Shown: positions 39,846 through 49,734, counted from the stretch's first letter. The stretch is 64,000 nucleotides of DNA from Gp13-AA77 sp035578005 (GCA_035578005.1 DATJYK010000423.1:1-64000), one strand, 5' to 3'. Translations and numbers: made by a program. The notes: a model not told the origin generated them from the letters alone.

Positions 39846-42578
39846 GTGAGACAAATCCACAGCGCAGCAATGTCGCCTGCGGTTCTGCGGGCGATGCGCG
39901 CAGTGAAGGCAGTTTTGGGACTTGCCGTGATGATCACCCTGGGTGTGCGACTGGCATGGGCGCAGCGTGTTCAGGCCGTCACCGGCGATGTGCGGGTTGA
40001 CAAGTTACTCGGCCAGATGACGCTCGAAGAAAGAATGACGCTCATTCACGGCACCAAGGAAGATCCTGCCGTTTATCAAGGACAAGCCGGGTATCTCGCC
40101 GGGATTCCGCGACTGAACATTCCCGGGCTGCGCTTTGCCGACGGCCCGCCCGGAGTGCTCACGCGACATCCTTCGCAAGCAGAGACAGCCACCATGGGCG
40201 TGGCTGCTACCTTCAGCATCAAGGATGCGGAGGCGAATGGCGTGGTGATCGGCCGCGAGGCCCGGGCGCTGGGCATCGACGTCTGCTTACAGCCTTTCGT
40301 GAATATCGACCGCGACCTTGAATTCGAGCGCGGTTACAACACCTTCGGCGAAGACCCGCTCCTGACCGGACAGATGGGCGCGGCGGAGATTCGCGGCATC
40401 CAGTCACAGCATGTGATGGCGCAGGTGAAGCACTACGTGGGATACGACACCGACGGCAGCAACGTATTCGTCGATGATCAAACCTTGCACGAGGTTTACG
40501 TGGCGCCGTTCGAGGCCGCGGTCAGGGCCGGCGTCTCGTCCATCATGTGCTCCTATAACCACATCAATGGGCCGTTCTCGTGCGGCAATGAAGCCACGCT
40601 CACCAAGATTCTGCGCGATCAGATCGGCTTCAAGGGTTTCGTAACCTCTGATTGGGGCGCGACCCACGCCGTGAACTTCATCAACGCCGGCCTCGATATG
40701 GAGATGCCAGGCCCGCCGGCTGCCGGCGGATTCCCGCTTCCGTCCTTCTTTGATTCGCAACCTCCGCCCCCGCCGCCATCGCCACAGGCCTTCGGGGACT
40801 TTGCCGATGCGTTCTTCGGGCGTCTTCCCGAAGAGCCACCGCCTGCACCATTTGATTTGGGCGATTTCGGCCGCAAGGAAGACACGAAGAAAATGCCGGA
40901 GGCGCTGAAGGACGGCACGGTGAATGAGGCGGCGATTACGCGCGCTGCCGGGCACGTGCTGTACGAGATGGCACGATTCGGATATCTCGACGGCGAATCG
41001 AAACACGAGGTCACGGCGCAAGCCGTCGAGCAAAACGCCAAGATCATCGAGAAGACCGGCGAAGACGCCGCCGTGCTCCTGAAGAACGAAGGCGGCGCAC
41101 TGCCTCTGAAGGCAGCCGATCTCGATTCGGTGGTGCTCATCGGCCCCGGCGCGGGCCAGGTGATGGCCATTGGTACCAGCGGCGAGCGCTCGGTCGGCTT
41201 GCCGGAGCGACAGATCGGACCTCTGGAAGCGATGAAGAAAATCTCCCGCAATCCCAATATCCGGTTCGCAGTGAACGACGACATGACAGGAACAACCGTT
41301 CCCGCCCAAGTGCTGAGCCACGACGGCCAGCCTGGGCTGGAGAGGATTGATGCCAAGGCGAAGGGCGGACAGATCGATCCGCAGTTGAACTTCACCGTGA
41401 AGGGAGGAGACGCGCTGCCGCCGAATTCGACGGTGACGTGGAAAGGAACCCTGACCGTTGCGCACGAGGGCGATTACTGGATTTACCTTCAGGCGCTGGG
41501 AACGAACGCCAACATCTCAATTGATGGCAAGCGGAGTGGAAGCACGGGCGCGTTCCAAGGCGGGGTGCATGGGGACATTCTTCAGGCCAACCAGGATAAT
41601 ACGGTTCCTACGACCGACGGGCTGGACAACGTGCGCCGCTCGATTCATCTCACTTCCGGAGCGCATGCTGTCGAAGTGAAGATCAGCCCTGACAGCTCCA
41701 ACGCGCCCGTTCAGGTGCGCCTGAACTGGTACACGCCGGAGCAGCGCCAAGCTGACCACGAAGCGGCCGTCGCCGCGGCGAAGAGCGCCAAAGTCGCAGT
41801 CGTCTTCGTCTGGACGCGATTGCATCCTGTGTTCGGGTTGCCCGGAGACCAGGACAAACTGGTGGAGGAAGTGGCCGCGGCCAATCCCAACACCATCGTG
41901 GTCGTCAACACCAGCCAGCCCGTCGCCCTGCCGTGGATTGAAAAGGTGAGGGCGGTGCTGGAAATGTGGTGGCCCGGCGACGAGGGTGGATGGTCCACCG
42001 CCAACCTGCTCCTCGGCAAAACCAGCCCAGCCGGACGGTTGCCTGTAACCTGGGCCAAGCGATTGGAAGACTACGCCGCCACCGATCCCACGCACCCGGA
42101 GCGGTCGCACAAGGGCGTTGACGGCAAGACGACTTTCAGTGAGGGCGTGGACGTGGGCTATCGCTGGTTCGACAGCCAAAAGATTGAACCCCTCTTTCCC
42201 TTCGGTTACGGATTGAGCTACACCACGTTTTCCTATTCGGGATTGCATGTGCAGAAAGCTGCGGACGGCGGACTGGACGTAACGGTTACCATCGCAAACA
42301 GCGGCGCCGTTGATGGCGACGAGGTGCCACAAGTCTATTTGGGCGCTCCGAGCGAGATTCCGCCAGGCGCGCAGTTCCCGGCGCGTCTCCTGGCGGCATT
42401 CGACCGCGTCTGGATTCCGGCGGGCAAGAGCAGCACCGTAATGCTGCACGTGGCGCCGCGCCAGTTGCAGTACTGGTCCTCGGCGAACGGCGAGTGGGTC
42501 ACCCCAAGCGGTCAGCGGACTGTCAGCGTGGGCGCATCGTCGCGCGACTTGCGGCTTGATGCCAAGGTTGAAATGTGA
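39846..42578 (+). CDS. GH3 beta-glucosidase/xylosidase with PA14 insertion, secreted
   Basis: 910 residues, GTG start at 39846 after GGAGGAGG. A hydrophobic signal follows (VLGLAVMITLGVRLAWAQ). N-terminal (alpha/beta)8 domain with the nucleophile Asp269 in VTSDWGATHAV and KHYVGYDTDG upstream. A Pro-rich loop (SQPPPPPPSPQAF, about 301-313) is unusual. Second domain from about 390; PA14 carbohydrate-binding insertion about 490-635 (GDYWIYLQALG, ISIDGKR); C-terminal fibronectin-III-like domain. Family members cleave beta-glucosides, xylosides or arabinosides. It is followed 54 bases later by the GH51 gene. Confidence 0.93.
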   Translation: MRQIHSAAMSPAVLRAMRAVKAVLGLAVMITLGVRLAWAQRVQAVTGDVRVDKLLGQMTLEERMTLIHGTKEDPAVYQGQAGYLAGIPRLNIPGLRFADGPPGVLTRHPSQAETATMGVAATFSIKDAEANGVVIGREARALGIDVCLQPFVNIDRDLEFERGYNTFGEDPLLTGQMGAAEIRGIQSQHVMAQVKHYVGYDTDGSNVFVDDQTLHEVYVAPFEAAVRAGVSSIMCSYNHINGPFSCGNEATLTKILRDQIGFKGFVTSDWGATHAVNFINAGLDMEMPGPPAAGGFPLPSFFDSQPPPPPPSPQAFGDFADAFFGRLPEEPPPAPFDLGDFGRKEDTKKMPEALKDGTVNEAAITRAAGHVLYEMARFGYLDGESKHEVTAQAVEQNAKIIEKTGEDAAVLLKNEGGALPLKAADLDSVVLIGPGAGQVMAIGTSGERSVGLPERQIGPLEAMKKISRNPNIRFAVNDDMTGTTVPAQVLSHDGQPGLERIDAKAKGGQIDPQLNFTVKGGDALPPNSTVTWKGTLTVAHEGDYWIYLQALGTNANISIDGKRSGSTGAFQGGVHGDILQANQDNTVPTTDGLDNVRRSIHLTSGAHAVEVKISPDSSNAPVQVRLNWYTPEQRQADHEAAVAAAKSAKVAVVFVWTRLHPVFGLPGDQDKLVEEVAAANPNTIVVVNTSQPVALPWIEKVRAVLEMWWPGDEGGWSTANLLLGKTSPAGRLPVTWAKRLEDYAATDPTHPERSHKGVDGKTTFSEGVDVGYRWFDSQKIEPLFPFGYGLSYTTFSYSGLHVQKAADGGLDVTVTIANSGAVDGDEVPQVYLGAPSEIPPGAQFPARLLAAFDRVWIPAGKSSTVMLHVAPRQLQYWSSANGEWVTPSGQRTVSVGASSRDLRLDAKVEM

Positions 42579-42632
42579 AGATCGCCCCTCGAAGATGCAA
42601 TTGCGTTGCTCGCCGTGAAAGGAGCACGTCGC

Positions 42633-44765
42633 ATGCGAATGAAGGATTGGTTCAAACTGAGCGCGCCGCTGATCCCTGCAGTTTTCTGCTTGGCGTACGC
42701 ACTGGCTGCGGTCCCACCTGTTCCTGAAACAATTGTCGCCACCATCGACGCAACCAAAACCGGCGAGCCGGTCAGCAAGTACGAATACGGCATGTTCATC
42801 GAGCACTTGGGCTCCCTTATCTATCGCAGCCTTTGGTCCGAGATGCTCGACGACCGCAAGTTCTACTACCCGATTTCTTCCAAGGAGCCCGCGGCTACCC
42901 AGACCGGTCCCCTTCGCAGATTTATGCCTCGCCAATGGCGCCCCGTCGGTCCCGACGAAGTTGTCGTGATGGATAGAGATCGTCCATTCGTTGGCGAACA
43001 GAGCCCCCGGATTGAACTCGATCCCTCCACATCGCATGGCATCCAGCAGTCCGGCCTCGCTCTCGTCAAGGGCAAGCGGTATATCGGCCACATCGTCCTT
43101 CGGGGAAGTTCTGGAGCCAAGGTGAACGTCAGTCTGATTTGGGGCCAGCCTGCGAGCGACCGCCAGACCGTGGCCTTTTCCGCGTTGCCAAGCACCTACC
43201 GAGGATTTCCGCTTAGCTTCACAGCCAAAGCCGATAGTGGCAACGGCACTCTCGAAATCACGGGCACCGGCTCTGGGAATTTCCACGTCGGCACCGTCTC
43301 GCTGATGCCGGCGGACAATATCCGGGGTTTTCGGCCCGACACCATCGCGCTCCTTCGCCAGCTTCATTCGGGCTTCTGGCGGCTGCCGGGTGGCAACTTT
43401 ATCTCCAACTTCAACTGGTATGATTCCGTCGGCGACCGGGACAGGCGCCCGCCCGACTTCGACAACGCCTGGCACGCCGTGCAGCCAAACGACGTTGGAA
43501 TGGACGAATTCATGACGCTTTGCAAGCTCATCGGCGCTGAGCCCTACATCACGGTCAACGCGGGTTTCGGCGATGCGCACTCGGCGGCGGAAGAGGTCGA
43601 GTACATGAACGGTTCGGTGAACGCGCGCCTGGGCACAATGCGCGCGCGCAACGGTCATCCCGAGCCTTACCACGTGAAGTTCTGGGACATCGGCAATGAG
43701 CCTTACGGCACCTGGCAGCTCGGCCGCACCGATTTGAAGTACTACGTCCTCAAGCACAACGAATTCGCGCGCGCGATGCGCGCGGCCGACCCGTCGATCA
43801 CTCTTCTCGCCTCGGGGGCGATGCCTGACGAGATGACCGTTACAGGCATCACGCGCGCCATGCATCTCGATAACCTCCAGGCTCAATTCGGATCCGACGC
43901 CGACTGGACGGGCGGTTTGCTCGCGCACTGCTGGGGAAACTTCGATGGCCTTACCGAGCATTGGTATGCGCGCGCGGGCTTCCGCTTCGACCTCGAGCAG
44001 GCGAAGACGGCCACGCCAAAACCGGGTGTCGAGACCGGCTATGTTCCGGCCGACGAAACGGTCCTGGAGTGGATGCGCCACCCCTCCAATCGCGTGCGAG
44101 AGAAGGCCGAAGGCTGGCAGGAGTACGAGCGGCGCTTTCCCGCCATGATCGACAAGAAGATTTTTCTCTCCATCGATGAGTATGCTTACACGGGCACACC
44201 GCAGAACCTGAAGCTCGCTCTTGCTTACGCCATGGTCTTTAACGAGATGCTTCGGCACACTGATTTCCTGCGGATGTCGGCATTCACCATGGGCGTCTCC
44301 ACGCTGGACTACAACCAGACTGCCGCAGTGCTCAACACGAACGGCCTCCTCTTCAAGCTCTATGGCGATCACATGGGCGCTGGCCTGCTGCCGGTCGAAG
44401 TTTCGGGAAATTCGCCCCAGCCACCGCCGAAGTATCCCGTGGGCGGCGACCAGCCACGTACAAACTCCGGCAGCCCGACGTATCCGCTCGATGTGGTGGC
44501 TGCGCTGACCCCCGACCGGAAATACCTGACGGTCGCGGTGGTCAACGCGACGGAATCCGTTCAGCCCTTTGATTTGAATGTCACCGGAGTCCGCCTGGCG
44601 GGAAAATCGACGCTGTGGCAAATGACGGGAAAAGACCTTGACGCCGCCAATCGCGTGGGCCAGGAGCCCGAGGTTGGGGTCAAAGAGATTGACATCGGCG
44701 ACGTTCCGTCTACACTCTCGGTCGCGCCCATCAGCGTGAACATCTATCGCTTCCCAGTAGGGTAA
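42633..44765 (+). CDS. GH51 alpha-L-arabinofuranosidase, secreted
   Basis: 710 residues. ATG 42633 is preceded by AAAGGAG at proper distance and opens MRMKDWFKLSAPLIPAVFCL, a signal peptide; the in-frame codon at 42606 has none of this. Family signs: YEYGMFIEHLGSLIYRSLW near the N-terminus, GFWRLPGGNFISNFNW, acid/base Glu356 in WDIGNEPYG and nucleophile candidate Glu516 in LSIDEYAYTG. A carbohydrate-binding-like region lies around 90-220. The enzyme removes alpha-linked L-arabinofuranose side chains, complementing the beta-L-specific GH127 enzymes. Likely co-transcribed with GH3. Confidence 0.92.
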   Translation: MRMKDWFKLSAPLIPAVFCLAYALAAVPPVPETIVATIDATKTGEPVSKYEYGMFIEHLGSLIYRSLWSEMLDDRKFYYPISSKEPAATQTGPLRRFMPRQWRPVGPDEVVVMDRDRPFVGEQSPRIELDPSTSHGIQQSGLALVKGKRYIGHIVLRGSSGAKVNVSLIWGQPASDRQTVAFSALPSTYRGFPLSFTAKADSGNGTLEITGTGSGNFHVGTVSLMPADNIRGFRPDTIALLRQLHSGFWRLPGGNFISNFNWYDSVGDRDRRPPDFDNAWHAVQPNDVGMDEFMTLCKLIGAEPYITVNAGFGDAHSAAEEVEYMNGSVNARLGTMRARNGHPEPYHVKFWDIGNEPYGTWQLGRTDLKYYVLKHNEFARAMRAADPSITLLASGAMPDEMTVTGITRAMHLDNLQAQFGSDADWTGGLLAHCWGNFDGLTEHWYARAGFRFDLEQAKTATPKPGVETGYVPADETVLEWMRHPSNRVREKAEGWQEYERRFPAMIDKKIFLSIDEYAYTGTPQNLKLALAYAMVFNEMLRHTDFLRMSAFTMGVSTLDYNQTAAVLNTNGLLFKLYGDHMGAGLLPVEVSGNSPQPPPKYPVGGDQPRTNSGSPTYPLDVVAALTPDRKYLTVAVVNATESVQPFDLNVTGVRLAGKSTLWQMTGKDLDAANRVGQEPEVGVKEIDIGDVPSTLSVAPISVNIYRFPVG

Positions 44766-44849
44766 GCGGTGCAGTGACCGAATCGCGGACATCAAAATAC
44801 CTTCCGGAGGGGAGCTAGCAGGCTTTGGAAAGAAACAGTTGGGTGCGAT

Positions 44850-44966
44850 CCGGAAGGGCGGGGCTTCAGCCCCGCCGCACATCGCACCCCAAGAATTTTC
44901 AGTAACTCAGTTTTGAGGGCGTCGGTACGGCGGGGCTGAAGCCAGGCTGAAGCCCCGCCCTTCCGG
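44850..44966. repeat. Palindromic element related to the one inside the cytochrome gene
   Basis: The left arm 44850-44876 and the right arm 44929-44966 are reverse complements except for an 11-base internal duplication in the right arm (GGCTGAAGCC repeated). A second short pair GGGTGCGAT (44841-44849) and ATCGCACCC (44881-44889) is nested across the left arm. Lies between GH51 and the esterase. Confidence 0.82.
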
Positions 44967-45000
44967 GGCCCGAAATTGACTTTTTCCGCAGCCGGGGGCG

Positions 45001-46131
45001 ATGAACATGAGTGAATGCATTTTGGGAAAACGAGGCACGCACGTATGGAGAATTGCCGGGATCCTGGTTTTCATTTTCGCGGCCGCCGCCCGCCCGGGAC
45101 CGGCGCAGGTGCAGACCCAAGTTCCGTCCATTGTGCCGGGGGCAAAACCTGTATTCGTCGAGCATATTAAGATTCACGGTGAAGCCCTGGAAGGCAATCT
45201 CGAGGGCGAGGCTGTGGACCGCGATGCGATTGTATTCCTTCCGCCCGGCTATCAAAAGAACGCGACACAGCGCTATCCCGTTGTATACGCTCTGCACGGA
45301 TTTTCCATCGGAGCCGAGCAATGGACTCACGAGATTCACGTGCCCCAAACCATTGAAGGCGCCTTCGCGACTGGTAGCCACGAAATGATCGTCGTGCTGC
45401 CCGACTCGAAGACCGTGTACTGGGGCTCGATGTATTCGAGTTCCGTCACCACGGGCGATTTTGAGCGGTACGTCTCCCACGACGTGGTCACCTATATTGA
45501 CGCTCACTACCGGACGATTCCAAACCGCATGAGCCGCGGCCTCGTGGGCCATTCCATGGGCGGCTACGGCGCCGCTCGCATCGGAATGAGGCATCCTGAT
45601 GTGTTCGGCAGTCTCTACATCATGAGTCCGTGTTGTCTCTCGCCGATGGGCTCCAGGCCGGCAAATCCGGCCATGGAGAAGGCCATGGCATCGGTCGAGA
45701 AGGAGTTGGAATCAGTAAAAACTCCAGCCGACGCAGCCGGCTTGTCATTCTTCGCTCACGCTCGGCTCGCCTCAGCCGCGGCGTGGTCGCCCGACCCGAA
45801 AAATCCGCCGCTCTATCTGGACCTGCCCAACAAAGGTGGCCTGCCCCAGCCCGACGTGATTGCCAAATGGGCAGCCAACGCGCCTTTGGCCTTTATTGAC
45901 CAATACATCGACAATTTGCGCCGATATCGCGCCATCGCGATTGACGTGGGTGACCAGGACGGCCTTCGGTTTGACACCATCAAACTCCACCAAATCCTCG
46001 ACAACTATGGCATCGCCAATGGCTTCGAGATTTATCAGGGCACCCACACCAGCGCCGTCGCTGATCGTTTTCAGAACCATGTACTCCCATTCTTCAGCCG
46101 GAATCTGTGTGCCACCGAAAACTGCAAGTGA
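45001..46131 (+). CDS. Secreted esterase, alpha/beta hydrolase (esterase D/feruloyl-acetyl esterase type)
   Basis: 376 residues, ATG 45001 after GGGGG. The N-terminus is hydrophobic (IAGILVFIFAAAARPGPAQ), consistent with a signal peptide or anchor. The lipase-type serine motif is GHSMGG with Ser185, after the strand RYPVVYALHG, and a C-terminal His candidate is in GTHTSAVADRF. This matches the esterase D group (FrmB, antigen 85, feruloyl and acetyl-xylan esterases). Following GH3 and GH51, it probably removes ester decorations from the arabinose-rich polysaccharide, though that is inference. Confidence 0.87.
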   Translation: MNMSECILGKRGTHVWRIAGILVFIFAAAARPGPAQVQTQVPSIVPGAKPVFVEHIKIHGEALEGNLEGEAVDRDAIVFLPPGYQKNATQRYPVVYALHGFSIGAEQWTHEIHVPQTIEGAFATGSHEMIVVLPDSKTVYWGSMYSSSVTTGDFERYVSHDVVTYIDAHYRTIPNRMSRGLVGHSMGGYGAARIGMRHPDVFGSLYIMSPCCLSPMGSRPANPAMEKAMASVEKELESVKTPADAAGLSFFAHARLASAAAWSPDPKNPPLYLDLPNKGGLPQPDVIAKWAANAPLAFIDQYIDNLRRYRAIAIDVGDQDGLRFDTIKLHQILDNYGIANGFEIYQGTHTSAVADRFQNHVLPFFSRNLCATENCK

Positions 46132-46312
46132 GCGTTTCGGCAAGGCGGCCTTAGCTTTTGGGATGCGGCGGTGCACCCGGCTGCTCACCTTGCGGCTCGG
46201 GTTCGATCGACTCTCATATTTCTTCACGCCCTTCAAATGTGCCACTCAGCGGCAATGGCAACTGGCATAACCTCTTGACCTCAGGTGCCCGAAATTGTTA
46301 CAGTCCTGCCGC

Positions 46313-46624
46313 ATGTCGAAGCGCTGGAGGACGCCACTTCTGCTGCTCACGCTATTCGCGGCCCTCGGTGTGATGACCCGCGAATTGCCGGAATGCCTGA
46401 GCCTCACTGATGACGTCTCGAACGACGGCGACGTTCCAGTTCTCTGCCAAAAAGAGCTGCTGGAGCGGGTTCTGGCGTTCGAAACCCGCGCGAGTGTTTT
46501 TCCTGCCTGCCTCGCAACAATTTTCGGACAGGAGCCTTGTAACTCTGCAACTGCAACGAGAGGCGCTCCCTCGCTGAAATCCGCCAGGAGCCTTCTGCTG
46601 CTTCTCCATGTCCAACGCAAATAG
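46313..46624 (+). CDS. Small secreted hypothetical protein
   Basis: 103 residues from ATG 46313 (an upstream in-frame codon at 46295 is also possible). It begins MSKRWRTPLLLLTLFAALGV, a good signal peptide or membrane anchor, then TRELPECLSLTDDVSNDGDV and several Cys (positions about 28, 51, 72, 82), which might pair in the periplasm. No family recognised. It stands alone between the esterase and the oxidase genes. It could be a chance frame, but the signal-like start and the even composition argue for a gene. Confidence 0.5.
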   Translation: MSKRWRTPLLLLTLFAALGVMTRELPECLSLTDDVSNDGDVPVLCQKELLERVLAFETRASVFPACLATIFGQEPCNSATATRGAPSLKSARSLLLLLHVQRK

Positions 46625-46818
46625 ACAAGCGGAGTTGGGAGCTCTCGGGCTGCCCGGCGGTTCGCCGTTCGGGTTCGCCTGCCGCCGAGCGCGCGGAGCT
46701 GGAGAGTTCCGCGGTTAGGTTCGTTTCACTTCAGACCCATCCGTGTGCCACGCGGGCCATGAGAGGGGTCATTCGCAGTCACTGCAAGATGAACTCATTT
46801 CCATAAGGAGACGATCGT

Positions 46819-48195
46819 ATGCCTGCACAATCCATCGACCAGTTGCGCAGTTCCTTCCGCGGAGAGCTTATCGAGCCCTCCGACGCCGCCTATGATTCGG
46901 CGCGCAAGGTCTATAACGGAATGATTGACAAGCGGCCGAAGCTTATCGCGCGTTGCGCTGACGTCGCGGACGTTATGAGCGCAGTGCAATTTGGACGTGA
47001 AAACGGCATGCTGACCGCCGTTCGCGGGGGAGGCCATAACGGGGGCGGGCTCGGAGTCTGTGATGGGGGCTTGGTGGTGGAGCTCTCGCGCATGAAGGGC
47101 GTTCGGGTGGACCCTGCCGCGCGCACCGTCCGTGTAGAAGCGGGCTGCGTCTGGGGAGACGTGGACCACGCCACGCACGCGTTCGGCATGGCCACTCCGT
47201 GTGGATTCATTTCCACCACAGGTGTAGCCGGGCTCACCCTGGGAGGTGGCATCGGCTACCTCACCCGCCGGTACGGCCTGACCATTGATAACCTGCTGTC
47301 CGTCGACGTGGTGCTGGCCGACGGCCGCTTTGTAACTGCCGACGCGAATCAGAACTCCGATCTTTTCTGGGCCGTGCGCGGCGGTGGCGGAAACTTCGGC
47401 GTGATCACCTCGTTTGAGTTTCGCCTTCATCCGGTGAGCATGGTACATTTCGGTCCCACGTTTTGGCCGCTGGAACAAGCTGCCGATGTCCTCAAGGCCT
47501 ATCGTCAATTCATCGTGAACGCACCTGAGGAGGTGAACGGCTTCTTCGCGTTCCTGGTTATTCCTCCTGCGCCCATGTTCCCCGAACATCTTCACCTTAA
47601 GAAAGTGTGCGGCATCGTCTGGTGCAGCACGGGGTCTGCGGAGCAAACCGAAGCTGCACTCAAACCCATGCGGACCTTCGGCCAGCCGCTGCTCGATCAC
47701 GTCGCGCCAGCGCCATTTCCGGCGGTACAGAGCTTGTTCGATCCGCTCTTCGTGCCGGGCCTGCAATGGTACTGGCGGGCGGACAACTTCACCGAACTGA
47801 GCGATGAAGCCATCGCCCGGCACGTGGAGCACGGCTCTAAACTCCCCACCATGCTCTCGACCATGCATCTTTACCCCGTCAACGGCGCGGCGCAACGCGT
47901 GGGTAAAAACGCCACGGCGTACAGTTTTCGCGAGGCGTTGTTTGCCGAGGTGATCGTGGGCGTCGATCCCGACCCCGCGAACGCGGAAAAGATTACGAAC
48001 TGGTGCAAGGCATACTGGGACGCGCTTCATCCCTACTCGGCGGGCGGCGCTTATGTGAACTTCATGATGGAAGAGGGCCAGGAGCGCATCGAGGCGGCCT
48101 TCCGCGACAATTATCCCCGGCTCGCGACGATCAAGAAGAAGTACGATCCCACGAACTTCTTCCGGGTGAACCAGAACATCCGTCCTGAGGTCTAG
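46819..48195 (+). CDS. FAD-binding oxidase, berberine-bridge-enzyme type
   Basis: 458 residues, ATG 46819 after AAGGAG. FAD_binding_4 domain about 40-180 with RGGGHNGGG (His73 is the likely site of covalent 8-alpha attachment of FAD) and GVAGLTLGGGIGYLTRRYGL; the second, Cys attachment site of bicovalent members is not seen. The C-terminus has the BBE segment (AFRDNYPRLATIKKKYDPTN, FFRVNQNI). Relatives oxidise sugars (oligosaccharide, lactose or glucose oxidases) or alkaloids, using oxygen. No signal peptide. A sugar substrate is plausible near the glycan locus. Confidence 0.9.
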   Translation: MPAQSIDQLRSSFRGELIEPSDAAYDSARKVYNGMIDKRPKLIARCADVADVMSAVQFGRENGMLTAVRGGGHNGGGLGVCDGGLVVELSRMKGVRVDPAARTVRVEAGCVWGDVDHATHAFGMATPCGFISTTGVAGLTLGGGIGYLTRRYGLTIDNLLSVDVVLADGRFVTADANQNSDLFWAVRGGGGNFGVITSFEFRLHPVSMVHFGPTFWPLEQAADVLKAYRQFIVNAPEEVNGFFAFLVIPPAPMFPEHLHLKKVCGIVWCSTGSAEQTEAALKPMRTFGQPLLDHVAPAPFPAVQSLFDPLFVPGLQWYWRADNFTELSDEAIARHVEHGSKLPTMLSTMHLYPVNGAAQRVGKNATAYSFREALFAEVIVGVDPDPANAEKITNWCKAYWDALHPYSAGGAYVNFMMEEGQERIEAAFRDNYPRLATIKKKYDPTNFFRVNQNIRPEV

Positions 48196-48206
48196 CGAAA
48201 CTGATT

Positions 48207-48262
48207 CCGTGCCCGGCGAGGAATCTCGTGCGAAGAACGACGAATTCCTCGCTGCGGCACGG
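48207..48262. terminator. Inverted repeat, possible terminator after the oxidase gene
   Basis: CCGTGCCCGGCGAGGAAT (48207-48224) pairs with ATTCCTCGCTGCGGCACGG (48244-48262) with one or two bulges. A run of eight T follows only about 28 bases later (48288), so termination is plausible but not certain. Confidence 0.45.
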
Positions 48263-48369
48263 CCTGTGGATAACCCAATCGCGCTCTTTTTTTTGCCGAA
48301 ACACGGCCTAAACTAGCACGCTTGCGCCGAATGCGCTTCAACGGGCCGGCGTGTCCTCGCACTCCCACA

Positions 48370-49725
48370 ATGGTTACCCTCGCTCGAAAACTTCGCCTGA
48401 CTGATTACTTCACCTTGGCCTTCGGTGCGATGGTGGGCGTCGGGTGGTTGGTGGTGATGGACGATTGGCTGGGGCGTGGCGGGCCCTTGGGAGCCATACT
48501 CGGCTTCGCCGCGGCCGGAGCGGCGCTGGTGCCGATCGGTTACGTCTACGGCCGGTTGGTGCAGGCCATCCCCGATGCCGGCAGCGAAATCGCCTATACG
48601 CACCGCGCCTTCGGCCGTCGCGGTCTGAGCTTCGTGGCCGGGTGGACGATGCTGCTCGCCTATGGGATCGTCTGCCCGTGGGAAGCGGTCGCCATCGGGC
48701 GCATTGCCGCTTACCTCTTTCCTGGGCTCGATTCCTTCGAGCTCTACCGCGTGGGCGGCCAGGCGGTATATCTCCCTCACCTGCTGCTGGGCCTGAGCCT
48801 CGTGGCCCTGGTTACTTTTTTGAATTACCGGGGCATTCGTACCACGGCCACTTTCCAGAACTGGACAACCTTCACGCTGCTTGCGCTTTTTGCCGTGTTC
48901 ACTGCCTGTGGGCTCGGCCGCGGATCACCGGCCAATCTGCGGCCGCTGTTCGCAGGCGCGGCGTTGATTTCGGTGGTGAAAGTGATTCAGATCGTGCCCT
49001 ATTTCATGACCGGCTTTGAGTCGGTGCCCAAATGCGCCGAAGAGGCGGCCGCAGATTTTGACCCGAGTCATTTCATGCGGCCGATTCTGCTGGCGCTCGG
49101 CGTGGGCACGGCCTTCTACATATCGGTGATCGCCGTAGTGGCTTACGTTTGGCCCTGGCCTTCACTCATCCGGCAGGATTTCGCAACCGCAGTGGCTTTT
49201 GAGCAGGCGTTCCGCGCGCGCTGGATCGCGGACTTCATCATGGCGGCAGCCATCGTCTCGCTCATCAAGATCTTCAACGGCAACTTCGTGGTGTCAAGCC
49301 GCGTGCTGTTCGCCCTGGGCAGGCAAGGCCTGGCTGCGCCGCGTCTGGGCGCCGTGCACCCGGGCAACCGCACGCCCGCGCTGGCTGTGCTGGGAATGGG
49401 CGTCGCCAGCGCCGCTGCGCTCTTCCTTGGGCCGTCGATTCTGGTTCCGGTCACCGAGGTCGGCTCCATGGCGTCGGCGCTGGGATGGTTCGCGGCCTGC
49501 GCGGCCTACTGGCAGATCGAGCGCCGCCCGGCCCGCCGGATCATCGCGTGGGCCGGCGGTTTGGTGGCACTGGCGCTGGTCCTCATGAAGGTGCTGCCTT
49601 TCGTTCCGGGTCACTTCACCCGCGACGAAGGTATCGCGCTTGGGGTCTGGGCGTTGCTCGGCGCGATGATGTGGCTCGCCGGGCGACGAGGGAAATCTTA
49701 CTCGCCGCAGGACGTTTCACAGTAG
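48370..49725 (+). CDS. APC superfamily amino-acid permease
   Basis: About 451 residues from ATG 48370; the frame is open to a TTG at 48322, but the family opening is KLRLTDYFTLAFGAMVGVGW, directly after MVTLAR. About 12 membrane helices are visible, with the substrate-binding first helix FGAMVGVGWLVV and the GFESVPKCAEEAAADF segment of helix 6 typical of APC transporters (AmiT/ethanolamine or cationic amino-acid types). It takes up amino acids or amines with a proton. It lies downstream of the oxidase and 9 bases before the DUF1572 gene, so it may be co-transcribed with the latter. Confidence 0.88.
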   Translation: MVTLARKLRLTDYFTLAFGAMVGVGWLVVMDDWLGRGGPLGAILGFAAAGAALVPIGYVYGRLVQAIPDAGSEIAYTHRAFGRRGLSFVAGWTMLLAYGIVCPWEAVAIGRIAAYLFPGLDSFELYRVGGQAVYLPHLLLGLSLVALVTFLNYRGIRTTATFQNWTTFTLLALFAVFTACGLGRGSPANLRPLFAGAALISVVKVIQIVPYFMTGFESVPKCAEEAAADFDPSHFMRPILLALGVGTAFYISVIAVVAYVWPWPSLIRQDFATAVAFEQAFRARWIADFIMAAAIVSLIKIFNGNFVVSSRVLFALGRQGLAAPRLGAVHPGNRTPALAVLGMGVASAAALFLGPSILVPVTEVGSMASALGWFAACAAYWQIERRPARRIIAWAGGLVALALVLMKVLPFVPGHFTRDEGIALGVWALLGAMMWLAGRRGKSYSPQDVSQ

Positions 49726-49734
49726 ACTTGCGCC

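Noticed and set aside
41517..44882. 1121-codon open frame on the minus strand across the GH3 and GH51 genes
   Set aside because: It is antisense to two genes with clear catalytic motifs and arises from GC-rich codon use; its own translation is His/Arg/Val-rich without family features, and its first residues come from the palindromic element.
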